Source: a virus
IMG/VR virus record: IMGVR_UViG_3300020450_001067
Coordinates: 1 to 40,108 of that record
Reading direction: 5' to 3' (one strand)
DNA length: 40,108 bases
The number at the start of each line of letters is the position of its first letter. Position 1 is the first letter of the stretch. Below, one piece after another: positions 7,221 to 14,300 of the stretch. The notes below the pieces were generated by a model. The model was not told the DNA's origin, ran no database searches, and worked only from the letters and a program-made list of their open reading frames with translations. The translations under genes were made by a program, and so were the position numbers.

Positions 7221-7545
7221 TCTTCTTTTGTCCACTTCTGTAATCGTCTTTTACTAAATTATATATCTCCACAAATTTATCATACTGTATCTTTAAGGCA
7301 GGATACTTTTTACACATATCCTCAATAGTATGCTCGGTAGGCCAATTTCTATCATCATAATGGCCAAAGTTTAAATCTAAACTATGTAGAGTGCCGTCGT
7401 CATTTGTCATGCTATCTGTATCAAAATTGTAAGTATATTCTGTGCCAGTGTCTATACAATGACTAATGTCACCTAGGTCTGATGTTCCTGAATATGTAAT
7501 AGTGTAACTATTGTCTGCTGATGCTATTGTAGAGTTCTTTACCAC
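7213..7545 (-). CDS. Hypothetical protein with GTG start (110 aa)
   Basis: Unrecognised. The N-terminal half is rich in Ser, Thr, Tyr and Asp and probably beta strands. The C-terminal half (YPALKIQYDKFVEIYNLVKDDY) is helical and resembles a short C-terminal motif common in marine T4-like phage proteins. The GTG at 7545 has an AAAGG ribosome site seven bases upstream and overlaps the glycosyltransferase 3' end by 38 bases in another frame. Confidence 0.7.
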   Translation of the reverse strand: MVKNSTIASADNSYTITYSGTSDLGDISHCIDTGTEYTYNFDTDSMTNDDGTLHSLDLNFGHYDDRNWPTEHTIEDMCKKYPALKIQYDKFVEIYNLVKDDYRSGQKKNV

Positions 7546-8581
7546 TGAAGTACCTTTCTTTTAATAATAATCTTTGTTTTTGTACATGAGAAACAAAGTC
7601 TTTGTAGTTTTCCATGTAATTAACTATTCTTTCGATAACAAATTTTTTGTTAAGTTTATATGTTTCAAAGTCTTTTGTCCATTCACTTGGATACTTAAAT
7701 TCATCAATTGCCATTTCTTTGTAACTTAATCTATCTGGAACCATAGGCAAACATTCAACAATGGCACCTTCATACCAACTTATACCTAATGTTTCCTGTA
7801 AGTTTGCACTGAACATAAGTTTTGCTTCACCTAGCAAGTTATGGTATTCATTCTTACTTAATTGCTTTTCTTGACAAACAATAAATTCATATTGTGGTAA
7901 ACTATCTTTTAAATCATAAAATATTTCAGGTTGTTTTTCTGGAGCAATTCTATGAGGAAATAATATAAGGTTTTTCTTTTGCATACCCCTATACATTTCA
8001 AAACTTTTATCTAAGTATTCCATAGGCCAACCAACACGTTGTACTTTTGTTTTATCTGTTGATAGTCCTACATAATTACCTGCTTCTTTAAATGCATCTA
8101 CAAATATGTTTATATGAAAGTCACTTGCAAAAAAGTTATGGTCATAACATTCAAACATAGAACGTTCTGCATTTCTTACCCAAGGCTTATCACCAATCAG
8201 TCTACCTAAAAAGTCCGCAGGATCATAACTGCCGGCGTGCCACAAGCCACCCACTTTAATTTTAACTCCGAGCAGTTCAGCCATATATTTAAGTTGGATA
8301 ACAGTAGGATTCCAAGCATCAGTATAAAGAAAGTAATCGCCATCTTTAATTTCTCCATTGCAAAACTTCTCTCCAATTATTTCTAACTGCTTACTCTTGT
8401 AAACGTTAGTTCCTCCAAAGTTAAGAAACGCCCCAGGTGTTGTTGCCTGAGGCGTATCTCCTCCACTAATGATTTGTACATCTTGATTAGACGCATGACG
8501 TAGTTGCTTTGGAAGATACTCCTTCCATTGCTTTGTGTACCTAGTGTCTACTGCTTCTATATCAACGATGTAAATTGCCAT
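7508..8581 (-). CDS. GT-B glycosyltransferase (GT4-like)
   Basis: Nucleotide-sugar transferase of 357 residues with two Rossmann-like halves. The C-terminal half shows LILFPHRIAPEKQP (205-218), the loop that often opens the donor domain. E263 and E271 in ANLQETLGISWYEG fit the E-x7-E motif of retaining GT4 enzymes. Sugar and acceptor cannot be read from sequence. Some T4-like phages glycosylate modified DNA bases, and this gene sits within the deazaguanine gene set, so DNA or lipid/protein acceptors are all possible. The start overlaps the 85-residue gene end. Confidence 0.85.
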   Translation of the reverse strand: MAIYIVDIEAVDTRYTKQWKEYLPKQLRHASNQDVQIISGGDTPQATTPGAFLNFGGTNVYKSKQLEIIGEKFCNGEIKDGDYFLYTDAWNPTVIQLKYMAELLGVKIKVGGLWHAGSYDPADFLGRLIGDKPWVRNAERSMFECYDHNFFASDFHINIFVDAFKEAGNYVGLSTDKTKVQRVGWPMEYLDKSFEMYRGMQKKNLILFPHRIAPEKQPEIFYDLKDSLPQYEFIVCQEKQLSKNEYHNLLGEAKLMFSANLQETLGISWYEGAIVECLPMVPDRLSYKEMAIDEFKYPSEWTKDFETYKLNKKFVIERIVNYMENYKDFVSHVQKQRLLLKERYFSGKELYNSISRQ

Positions 8582-8838
8582 TAGTTATACCTTCTTTTAT
8601 TAAACTTACGTTTTGGTTTACGTCTTACTGGCCCACGTAAATATGCTTGATAACTTTTGCTAGATTTCTTATACAAGTCTGCTTCATCAAACTTGTAACC
8701 TTCAAATCTACAAAAGTCTGCAAACTTCTCAAGGTCAGTAAAGATTTGGACCACTTCGGGGTTATTGTCGAAATACTTACCCACGACAGTTTCTCCTCTT
8801 CTACTTGTTATACTCGATATGAGCACCATTTTCTCCAT
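8581..8838 (-). CDS. Small basic hypothetical protein (85 aa)
   Basis: Unrecognised. The acidic-aromatic N-terminal half (FTDLEKFADFCRFEGYKF) is followed by a strongly basic tail (GPVRRKPKRKFNKRRYN) that could bind nucleic acid. Two starts are possible. The ATG at 8838 and the ATG at 8829 both lie inside the 3' end of the QueD-like gene; the latter has GGAG just upstream. It lies directly between the QueD-like and glycosyltransferase genes. Confidence 0.7.
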   Translation of the reverse strand: MEKMVLISSITSRRGETVVGKYFDNNPEVVQIFTDLEKFADFCRFEGYKFDEADLYKKSSKSYQAYLRGPVRRKPKRKFNKRRYN

Positions 8839-9247
8839 CTTCAGAAATATCTATATGCACTTCACGTCCAGGATATTTCTCATCGATCTTTTCATAAAGA
8901 TCATCACTCATCATTTCGCATGACTTATAATCAAGTTCTAACGTTTTGTCATCATATAACCTCTCTAACCAACGTTTAAATTGTATAAACTCAATGTCTC
9001 TGTCATTATGTGTAACAGAGATTGCTACTTTAAAATGAAAAATATGTCTATGTGGATAACCTAAAAAACTGACATCGTCCCAATCGCCTGTTTTTAATTT
9101 AGGATCATCTAGTGCCGCTGGATACTTATGGATACCTTCTTTTCTAAAAGTAACCCATATCATTCTCTTTGCAGTATTCATAGTTTTTACTTTCCTATCT
9201 TCTTCCATTTGTTCTTTTAATAATGTATCTGTTATACTCATTAGCAT
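8801..9247 (-). CDS. queD: QueD-like 6-carboxytetrahydropterin synthase family protein
   Basis: Member of the 6-pyruvoyltetrahydropterin synthase fold, expected to act between FolE and QueE. FRKEGIHKYPAA corresponds to the F-x-A-A-H start of the fold, with one zinc histidine. GYPHRHIFHFKV supplies the paired zinc histidines, and IEFIQFKRWLERL aligns with the D-F-x-x-L-K helix. The catalytic cysteine that normally precedes the HGH motif is absent, so the chemistry may differ. Starts at 9247, 9241 and 9181 are all possible. The last leaves a good AGGAAAG site and fits the candidate promoter at 9243-9271. Confidence 0.72.
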   Translation of the reverse strand: MLMSITDTLLKEQMEEDRKVKTMNTAKRMIWVTFRKEGIHKYPAALDDPKLKTGDWDDVSFLGYPHRHIFHFKVAISVTHNDRDIEFIQFKRWLERLYDDKTLELDYKSCEMMSDDLYEKIDEKYPGREVHIDISEDGENGAHIEYNK

Positions 9248-9271
9248 ACTACCTTTTTCCCTATTTGTCAA
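9243..9271 (-). promoter_or_regulatory. Candidate sigma70 promoter for the QueD-like gene
   Basis: TTGACA (9271-9266), 17 bases, then TATGCT (9248-9243) on the minus strand. The -35 box is perfect, the -10 box matches at four of six positions. It overlaps the end of the upstream gene. If used, translation would begin at the ATG at 9181, with a leader of about 55 bases. Confidence 0.4.
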
Positions 9272-9776
9272 CCTCATCTGCAGGATTATCGTTGTTATAT
9301 TTTGTCCAATCTGTAAACTTATCCCTATCCATTAAGTCATGCACTTGATGGATCCAAACACCTGAGTTAGAATGATCAAAGTCGGCATCATCTATTTTAA
9401 TACAAGCATTGTAATTTAATTCTTTAATATGTGGAAGTTTTACACTTATTTGGCTTATAAAATTTTGATTTTGATTAAAGCCTTGTTCAATTACCCATTC
9501 ATGATATTTTACATCATAGTCTAAAGTAACCATATATTTTTTATTTAATAAACCATTTACTAAATCCTCCCAGTCTTCTTTTGGCACGAAACTTTGATTA
9601 GCACCCAAGTAGATATGGTCAACATAATGCTTCTTTGCTTGTTCTAGCACTTCTTCTAAAGGCCTACAACCAACGACAAATAATGTGTCCATATCAAACG
9701 CAGGAGTCTTTTCTACTTCAAAACCTGTGAAGTATGTAACATCATCCTTTGTTCCACTTGAATACTTTCTTTCCAT
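9261..9776 (-). CDS. Conserved-looking phage protein beside queD (171 aa)
   Basis: Unrecognised. Features include VTYFTGFEVEKTPAFDMDTL near the N-terminus, an alternating alpha/beta core (DHIYLGANQSF, YMVTLDYD) and a C-terminal part with VWIHQVHDLMDRDKFTDW. The order of strands and helices suggests a small alpha/beta enzyme, perhaps TIM-barrel-like. It is wedged between the dpdA-proximal gene and the QueD-like gene, and its end overlaps the latter's longest reading frame. It is therefore a candidate accessory gene for deazaguanine synthesis, by position only. Confidence 0.8.
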   Translation of the reverse strand: MERKYSSGTKDDVTYFTGFEVEKTPAFDMDTLFVVGCRPLEEVLEQAKKHYVDHIYLGANQSFVPKEDWEDLVNGLLNKKYMVTLDYDVKYHEWVIEQGFNQNQNFISQISVKLPHIKELNYNACIKIDDADFDHSNSGVWIHQVHDLMDRDKFTDWTKYNNDNPADEVDK

Positions 9777-9777
9777 A

Positions 9778-9963
9778 TTATCCTTGTCCCGCTAATTGAT
9801 CTTTAATTTTGAGTTTTTTCTTTTTTAGATTTACAAGATGTTCTTTTGTACTCCAAGATCTATCACCTTCTCTTTCACGTTGTACTTCAGTTGTTTTATC
9901 ATCTAAAAATCTATGTAAGTTACGTAATTTTTTTTCCGCCTTACTCATTCTTCCTGTTGCCAT
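9778..9963 (-). CDS. Small basic protein resembling YdcH/DUF465
   Basis: 61 residues, helical and strongly charged. LHRFLDDKTTEV followed by HLVNLKKKKLKIKDQL matches the pattern of the YdcH/DUF465 family: a first helix with a Leu-His-x-x-Leu-Asp start and a C-terminal L-K-K-x-K-L-x-x-K-D. Members are small helical hairpins of unknown function. It lies between dpdA and the 171-residue gene with gaps of one to five bases. Confidence 0.7.
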   Translation of the reverse strand: MATGRMSKAEKKLRNLHRFLDDKTTEVQREREGDRSWSTKEHLVNLKKKKLKIKDQLAGQG

Positions 9964-9968
9964 ATATT

Positions 9969-11429
9969 TTATACCTCCTCAAAAAGGTTAGCAAACTGTG
10001 TACTTGCGTTCACAGTCTTTTTCCCTGTTGCTCCTCTAGTTCCTATGATACTCATCCAGAACTTAGAAAACTCTTCTATTACTGCGTTTGCTTCATCTTT
10101 GTTGTCAGTTGCGAATATTGCCTCCACAACATCTCGAAATAATACCCTGTCAAAGGACTCTTCAACAAGCATTGCTGGAAGGATTCCTTTGTCGTATTGT
10201 CTGTTTGCTTCTTGCACTGCATTGATATGACTCCAAACATTATGTCCCATTTGTATAGCATAGGAGAAACTATCCCAACTAGTTTTTCCTTCTTTACCTA
10301 CTTTATTCAAATCACCTGGATTGTAAATACAAATATCTTTTGCAGTTAGTCCTTTTGTTATTGGACTATCTAAGAAACTTCTGTGTTTACCTTCACGTAC
10401 AAATGCTTGACTAAAAGGCGTAGTATCTGTTGCAAGTGCCTTATCATCAATACTTGGCACCATTCGATAAACCCATTTAGTTCTATCACTTGTTTCTAGT
10501 TCGCAATATATTTGTCCGTTTGCAGTTGCCAAGAATGGACTTGCACAATCAAATGTAATTGTAAAGTTTTCATTATGATACTTTCGAACTGCTCTTTGTA
10601 TGTCAGTAAGTAGTGTTGCCCATTCTAATTTACTTGTTCCTAAGAAGTGCATAAAGTCATGCACACCTTTTTCCAACAATCCATCAAAACGTAATGCAAC
10701 CAATCTTTTTAATACTAGATGTACATCACACATATTCTGACCACCCATTGACCAACCATTAAAGTGTGTGCCTGGATATTTCTTAGGATCACAGTAATCT
10801 TTCATCTGTTGATACCAATCTTCAGCATCTGCATGGTTTTCGCCTTGCAATACATTTAAGAACTTACAAGCACCTGTCCTGTTTTGCATAAAGTAATCAT
10901 TGTTTATGCGAGTGGCATTTACGGCATCTTGATAATTTGTTATGCCTGTTGCTTTTTGTCCAGCAGGTGATCTTGATACCCAAGCAGGAATATCAAGTAT
11001 CATACCATAATCCATATATGCGTCCATCCAAGTAAGGACTTGTTCACGTTTCTTTTTTGCTTTAGGGCAGTTAGGATCTTTCCAATCACCTTCCCATACA
11101 CCCTTACCAATCTGGAAACCACCTGAATCACCTAACAACCAAGAAGTGTTACGATCTCTATCTCTGATCATAAGTTCTTTAGGTGCATCTTTGTTTACGT
11201 CCAGTTCTGCATGACCGGCCGAGTAAAGGCTCCAATTATATTCAAAGATGCTTTTACTAGGATTTAACCAATTCATACTTTCTACGTCATTTGGAAAGTT
11301 GCTAGGTATCCTAGTTTTATCTACATATTCCTCACGTCTTTGTTTACCAATAAACGTAGCAAAGAAGCCGCTAATCGCAGGCAGGAATATTGCGTAGTCC
11401 TTTTGTTCTTGTGTTAGGTTTGTATTCAA
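9969..11429 (-). CDS. dpdA: DpdA-like tRNA-guanine-transglycosylase-family DNA base exchange enzyme
   Basis: 486 residues. DpdA proteins exchange guanine in DNA for a 7-deazaguanine. TGT-family landmarks appear in order. LLGDSGGFQIGKG (98-110) has the base-binding D101. VLQGEN (193-198) matches the glutamine-glycine loop, and GWSMGGQN (225-232) matches the GGLSVGE-type loop. TFDCASPFLATANG places D294 at the position of the catalytic nucleophile in FDCVxPTRxARNG. It is longer than tRNA TGTs and lacks an obvious CxCxxC zinc site, as expected of the phage type. The phage also encodes FolE, QueD-like and QueE, which would supply preQ0. The incorporated base is unknown. Confidence 0.88.
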   Translation of the reverse strand: MNTNLTQEQKDYAIFLPAISGFFATFIGKQRREEYVDKTRIPSNFPNDVESMNWLNPSKSIFEYNWSLYSAGHAELDVNKDAPKELMIRDRDRNTSWLLGDSGGFQIGKGVWEGDWKDPNCPKAKKKREQVLTWMDAYMDYGMILDIPAWVSRSPAGQKATGITNYQDAVNATRINNDYFMQNRTGACKFLNVLQGENHADAEDWYQQMKDYCDPKKYPGTHFNGWSMGGQNMCDVHLVLKRLVALRFDGLLEKGVHDFMHFLGTSKLEWATLLTDIQRAVRKYHNENFTITFDCASPFLATANGQIYCELETSDRTKWVYRMVPSIDDKALATDTTPFSQAFVREGKHRSFLDSPITKGLTAKDICIYNPGDLNKVGKEGKTSWDSFSYAIQMGHNVWSHINAVQEANRQYDKGILPAMLVEESFDRVLFRDVVEAIFATDNKDEANAVIEEFSKFWMSIIGTRGATGKKTVNASTQFANLFEEV

Positions 11430-11632
11430 TCTAAGTCCGTCCTTATTATATGTTTTCTTAAAGCACGAACAAGTTCTTCGATTTTATCTATTACTGAGAT
11501 CATATCTTTATCTGTAATATACTTTTGTTTCTCTCTTAACTTGTCATACTCTTTTAACGGTATTGTTACAGTACCGCCTTCGTTTTCATAACTATCGTCC
11601 TGTGATCTAATATTTTCATCAGTCTCTGTCAT
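11426..11632 (-). CDS. Small acidic hypothetical protein (68 aa)
   Basis: Unrecognised. It has an acidic, flexible N-terminus and a C-terminal helix pair (KEYDKLREKQKYI, IDKIEELVRALRKHI) that could form a coiled coil. It is placed between the clamp and dpdA, with its stop overlapping the dpdA start (ATGA). Its Shine-Dalgarno-like GGAG is just after the clamp stop. Confidence 0.7.
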   Translation of the reverse strand: MTETDENIRSQDDSYENEGGTVTIPLKEYDKLREKQKYITDKDMISVIDKIEELVRALRKHIIRTDLD

Positions 11633-11639
11633 AAAACTC

Positions 11640-12371
11640 CTATTTAGATTGAGCAGGAAGTATGTAGTTGTATTCTGTCATTCCAGAATCAACAGTTATC
11701 ATCATAGCACCCTGATCAGATATTTTCATTGATAATTTGCCATCAAGTCCTAATATTGCTTGAACCTGTGCTACTGGCCAACTCCAAGAATGTTTAAGTT
11801 CTCCATTAGCATTTGTTTCAAACACAAATTGACCTGCGTGTGTACTAGCATCACCAAAGTTAAACATTAAGTTTGTACCTTCTGACTTAACAGAAAATAC
11901 TGTTTCTTCTGAGTGTGCTAAACTTTGAAACTTCATTCTTTGAATACTAGCCATTGACGGACTAAACTCTACGTCCCAACTAGCACCTTTAAATTTTACA
12001 GTTTTAAGTTTTTCTTCAATGATTTGTTTATTCATAAAACGATAATCATTTTGGAAGTCACCTGCGGCATTTTCAAAGTGAATATGTGTAGGAACAGTTT
12101 CACCATTACGTTCTGCACTTTTAACTTCAATCTTGCTATCCTTTTGATATTCAGGACACTTTAAGTGAAGTGCAAGTTTATCCAAGTTAGGCATACCAAA
12201 TACGCCTGTAAACTCTCCAACTTTATTTTTTGTTGTAGCGGACATAATCACCGAACGGTCTTCCGCCATACTCTCAATATTTGTAGTTGCGTCATCACTA
12301 GAAACTTTTACTAAATTCAAAAAGCCTAAACTGTGTGTATGTGCAACAACGTCTTGTAAGATATCTTTCAT
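11640..12371 (-). CDS. 45: Sliding clamp (T4 gp45-like)
   Basis: Trimeric DNA clamp, 243 residues, close to T4 gp45 length. It has the N-terminal helix and FLNLVKVSSDDATTNIESMA region, FGMPNLDKLALHLK in the first domain, an acidic-hydrophobic second domain, and the C-terminal strand ending YNYILPAQSK. It tethers the polymerase at 14971-17643 and is loaded by the ATPase at 39195-40108. In T4 the same clamp activates late transcription. A consensus promoter (12393-12421) lies upstream, inside the end of the epimerase gene, with a TAGGAG ribosome site. It is thus probably strongly expressed early. Confidence 0.93.
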   Translation of the reverse strand: MKDILQDVVAHTHSLGFLNLVKVSSDDATTNIESMAEDRSVIMSATTKNKVGEFTGVFGMPNLDKLALHLKCPEYQKDSKIEVKSAERNGETVPTHIHFENAAGDFQNDYRFMNKQIIEEKLKTVKFKGASWDVEFSPSMASIQRMKFQSLAHSEETVFSVKSEGTNLMFNFGDASTHAGQFVFETNANGELKHSWSWPVAQVQAILGLDGKLSMKISDQGAMMITVDSGMTEYNYILPAQSK

Positions 12372-12388
12372 TTGCCTTTACTCCTATA

Positions 12389-13147
12389 TTACATTATATT
12401 TAGATTTTCATCATTTGTCAAGTTCTTTTCTTGGCTGATGTAATCTATGATATCAATTTTTGAACGCCAACCCAACGCCCAAAGTTCTTTTGGATTGCTT
12501 TTATTATCAATCCTCTCGTGTTTGTCCCCGACTGTTTCAATATAATCGGTACAAAACTTTTTGGCAAGTTCTCGGATTGATTTTGACTTGCCTGTTCCTA
12601 AATCAATAACTCCACGTACATCTACGTCAGTATCAATAAGAATTCTAATTGCGTCCATGACATCATTTACATGAACAAAATCTCTATAATGGTTGTTTGC
12701 ATATTTTACTTCGTTCCTAATTAATTTTGGAATGAACATATCTTCTCTGCCTACACCTCCGACAATAGTTGTAAATCTTAAACCAATACTATTTTTTGGA
12801 GCCATTTCTTCTACTATGTGTTTAGAAAGTGCATACGGATTTCTTTCTGGTTCTTTTGCAGTACTTGAAGATGCATATATAATCTTTTTATCTTTGTGTG
12901 TATCAAACAGCCTTTTACTTGCTAACACATTATTTTCCCAATAAATTTTAGGTTGTGTTAAACTTCTACGTACTCCGCTTTCACCTGCTAAATGAATTAC
13001 TAGATCGACATCCCAATCTAGTTTGCAAGTTAACAAGTTGTTTTTTTCTTTTTTATCTAAACCAATAACTACATGGCCATGAGTATTTAGGTATTGTGTT
13101 AACTTCGTACCTAAAAAACCTTTATGACCTGTTAACAATATTTTCAT
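12389..13147 (-). CDS. NAD-dependent epimerase/dehydratase (extended SDR)
   Basis: 252 residues. The Rossmann motif TGHKGFLG (6-13) binds NAD(P). YASSS (91-95) and Y105-x-x-x-K109 (NPYALSKH) form the Ser/Tyr/Lys catalytic set. The C-terminal part (RDFVHVNDVMDAI) is the nucleotide-sugar domain. It is most like UDP-glucose 4-epimerases or nucleotide-sugar dehydratases; the sugar cannot be told. The true start is the ATG at 13147, since the longer in-frame extension is antisense-like and would run into the small upstream gene. Its 3' end carries the clamp promoter. Confidence 0.9.
   Translation of the reverse strand: MKILLTGHKGFLGTKLTQYLNTHGHVVIGLDKKEKNNLLTCKLDWDVDLVIHLAGESGVRRSLTQPKIYWENNVLASKRLFDTHKDKKIIYASSSTAKEPERNPYALSKHIVEEMAPKNSIGLRFTTIVGGVGREDMFIPKLIRNEVKYANNHYRDFVHVNDVMDAIRILIDTDVDVRGVIDLGTGKSKSIRELAKKFCTDYIETVGDKHERIDNKSNPKELWALGWRSKIDIIDYISQEKNLTNDENLNIM
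12393..12421 (-). promoter_or_regulatory. Perfect consensus sigma70 promoter for the sliding clamp
   Basis: TTGACA (12421-12416), a 17-base spacer and TATAAT (12398-12393) on the minus strand. Transcription should begin near 12386, about 15 bases before the clamp ATG, leaving a TAGGAG ribosome site. The promoter is contained within the last codons of the epimerase gene, so it serves both coding and regulation. Confidence 0.88.
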
Positions 13148-13341
13148 ACTTCGTAATCTCCAGCACCAGGAGTTTGAAACCCTTCCGGAGCAACGTATAA
13201 TGTATGGTAGGCATCTATTTCTGCGGCACACTCGGCACAAAAACCATAACCACCTGACAGTATTTCAACTACATGATCCTTTTCGCATCTTCCGACTTTG
13301 CCTGTCCAGTTGTTTAAAGTTTTAGTAACACCTATAGCCAT
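13144..13341 (-). CDS. Small putative zinc-binding protein (65 aa)
   Basis: Unrecognised. GRCEKDHVVEIL and GYGFCAECAAEI give C19, H23 and a CxxC pair (about 35 and 38), a plausible four-ligand zinc site. The rest is short and ends in a Pro/Gly-rich tail (FQTPGAGDYEV). Its stop overlaps the epimerase start (ATGA), and its start abuts the glycosylase stop. Confidence 0.65.
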   Translation of the reverse strand: MAIGVTKTLNNWTGKVGRCEKDHVVEILSGGYGFCAECAAEIDAYHTLYVAPEGFQTPGAGDYEV

Positions 13342-13730
13342 TATACAAATTCTTCCCTGATGTATCTTTTAAGTTCATGATCCCCAACGTTTTCGGGAAT
13401 ACGTTTTTTATAAAATAATTCATAACTATCTGATCCATATTTTCCTATGCCAAATAGTTTAGTTGCATCTTCTCCGTCCCACTGCAAGTAATCTTTAGTC
13501 ATCTTTCTAATAGCATTTTCACGTCTATTATAAAACCCTAAACTTTTTATTACTTTTACAACGTCTTTCTTTTTGCTTTTTAAAAATGCTTCTGCCGTAG
13601 GCCATTTGTCAAAAAATTCAGGCAGTACTCTTTTTACTTGTATTCTTCCTGTTTGATTCAAACATATGACACCTACAAAGTGTTGCCATACATTTTCAAC
13701 TTGTTGTTGTACCATTAAATCTTCTCTCAT
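13341..13730 (-). CDS. MBD4-like HhH-GPD DNA glycosylase
   Basis: 129 residues that align over nearly their whole length with the glycosylase domain of vertebrate MBD4. The order is: CLNQTGRI (first helices), WPTAEAFL, DVVKVIKSLGFYNRRENAI, the helix-hairpin-helix LFGIGKYGSDSY (92-103), then VGDHELKRYIREEF with D117 at the catalytic aspartate position. MBD4 removes T or U from mismatches with G. There is no iron-sulfur cluster motif. It is therefore likely a mono-functional base-excision enzyme. Its role in a phage with modified guanines is unknown. Confidence 0.82.
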   Translation of the reverse strand: MREDLMVQQQVENVWQHFVGVICLNQTGRIQVKRVLPEFFDKWPTAEAFLKSKKKDVVKVIKSLGFYNRRENAIRKMTKDYLQWDGEDATKLFGIGKYGSDSYELFYKKRIPENVGDHELKRYIREEFV

Positions 13731-13930
13731 TAAAAAGCCTCTTCGTATCCTGCCTTAATAGCACTATCATATCTATCATCAGCATCTGATAGACTGCAAA
13801 TGACATCTTCTTTTGTATTTCCCCATGCATAGTGATAGACTATATGAGCAACCTTTTTACGCCTGCGAATACTAAATGCAATACTATCTTTGCCTTTTAC
13901 TAAAATACTACTCTTTGCCTGGTGTCTCAT
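13730..13930 (-). CDS. Small hypothetical protein (66 aa)
   Basis: Unrecognised. It has a basic strand-rich N-terminal half (SIAFSIRRRKKVAHIVYHYAW) and an acidic C-terminal helix (DDRYDSAIKAGYEEAF). The protein overlaps the 3' end of the NifU-type gene by 23 bases and its TAA overlaps the glycosylase ATG (TAATG). The N-terminal MRHQAKSS is consistent with a real start. Confidence 0.6.
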   Translation of the reverse strand: MRHQAKSSILVKGKDSIAFSIRRRKKVAHIVYHYAWGNTKEDVICSLSDADDRYDSAIKAGYEEAF

Positions 13931-14300
13931 CTTTTTTCTCGTTTTGTTCTAGTTCGTCTAACATATCATCGTATGACTTACCAGTGCTATTCCAAGGGTG
14001 GTACATTTCTGGATCTGGTTTGTAGTAAGGATCATTAAAGTTTGGATCGTCCATTCCAGTTACTCTCTTAACTTCTGGAACGTAGTGTTTAAGCATATTC
14101 TCTACACCAAGTTTTAATGTTTGCGAACTAGCCGCACAACCTGAACACGAACCTGACATAAGCATTAAAGCATCACCAGTTTCCATATCAAATTCTTGTA
14201 GTTTGACAACACCACCATGCATTTCTACTCCTGGTTGAATATGTGTTTCAACGATATGATTTATATTATCTACTATTTCTTCTTTTGTTCTATCGCTCAT
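13908..14300 (-). CDS. NifU C-terminal-domain Fe-S carrier (Nfu-type)
   Basis: 130 residues. The NifU-like core (IVDNINHIVETHIQPGVEMH) leads to GSCSGCAASSQT, whose C52 and C55 are the two cysteines that hold a [4Fe-4S] cluster between protein subunits. Nfu proteins deliver clusters to Fe-S enzymes; here QueE, the ferredoxin and host enzymes are candidates. The start at 14300 is chosen because it overlaps the exonuclease stop (ATGA); earlier in-frame codons are antisense-like. A C-terminal acidic tail of about 45 residues is extra compared with minimal Nfu proteins. Confidence 0.9.
   Translation of the reverse strand: MSDRTKEEIVDNINHIVETHIQPGVEMHGGVVKLQEFDMETGDALMLMSGSCSGCAASSQTLKLGVENMLKHYVPEVKRVTGMDDPNFNDPYYKPDPEMYHPWNSTGKSYDDMLDELEQNEKKDETPGKE

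Noticed and set aside
11641-11647. CTAAATA near a gene start
   Set aside because: The letters are the last codons and stop of the clamp gene; no other late features.
13148-13240. N-terminal extension of the epimerase frame
   Set aside because: The extra residues before MKILLTGHKG are rich in Cys/Arg and sit inside the small zinc-protein gene; the Rossmann motif begins at once after the ATG at 13147.
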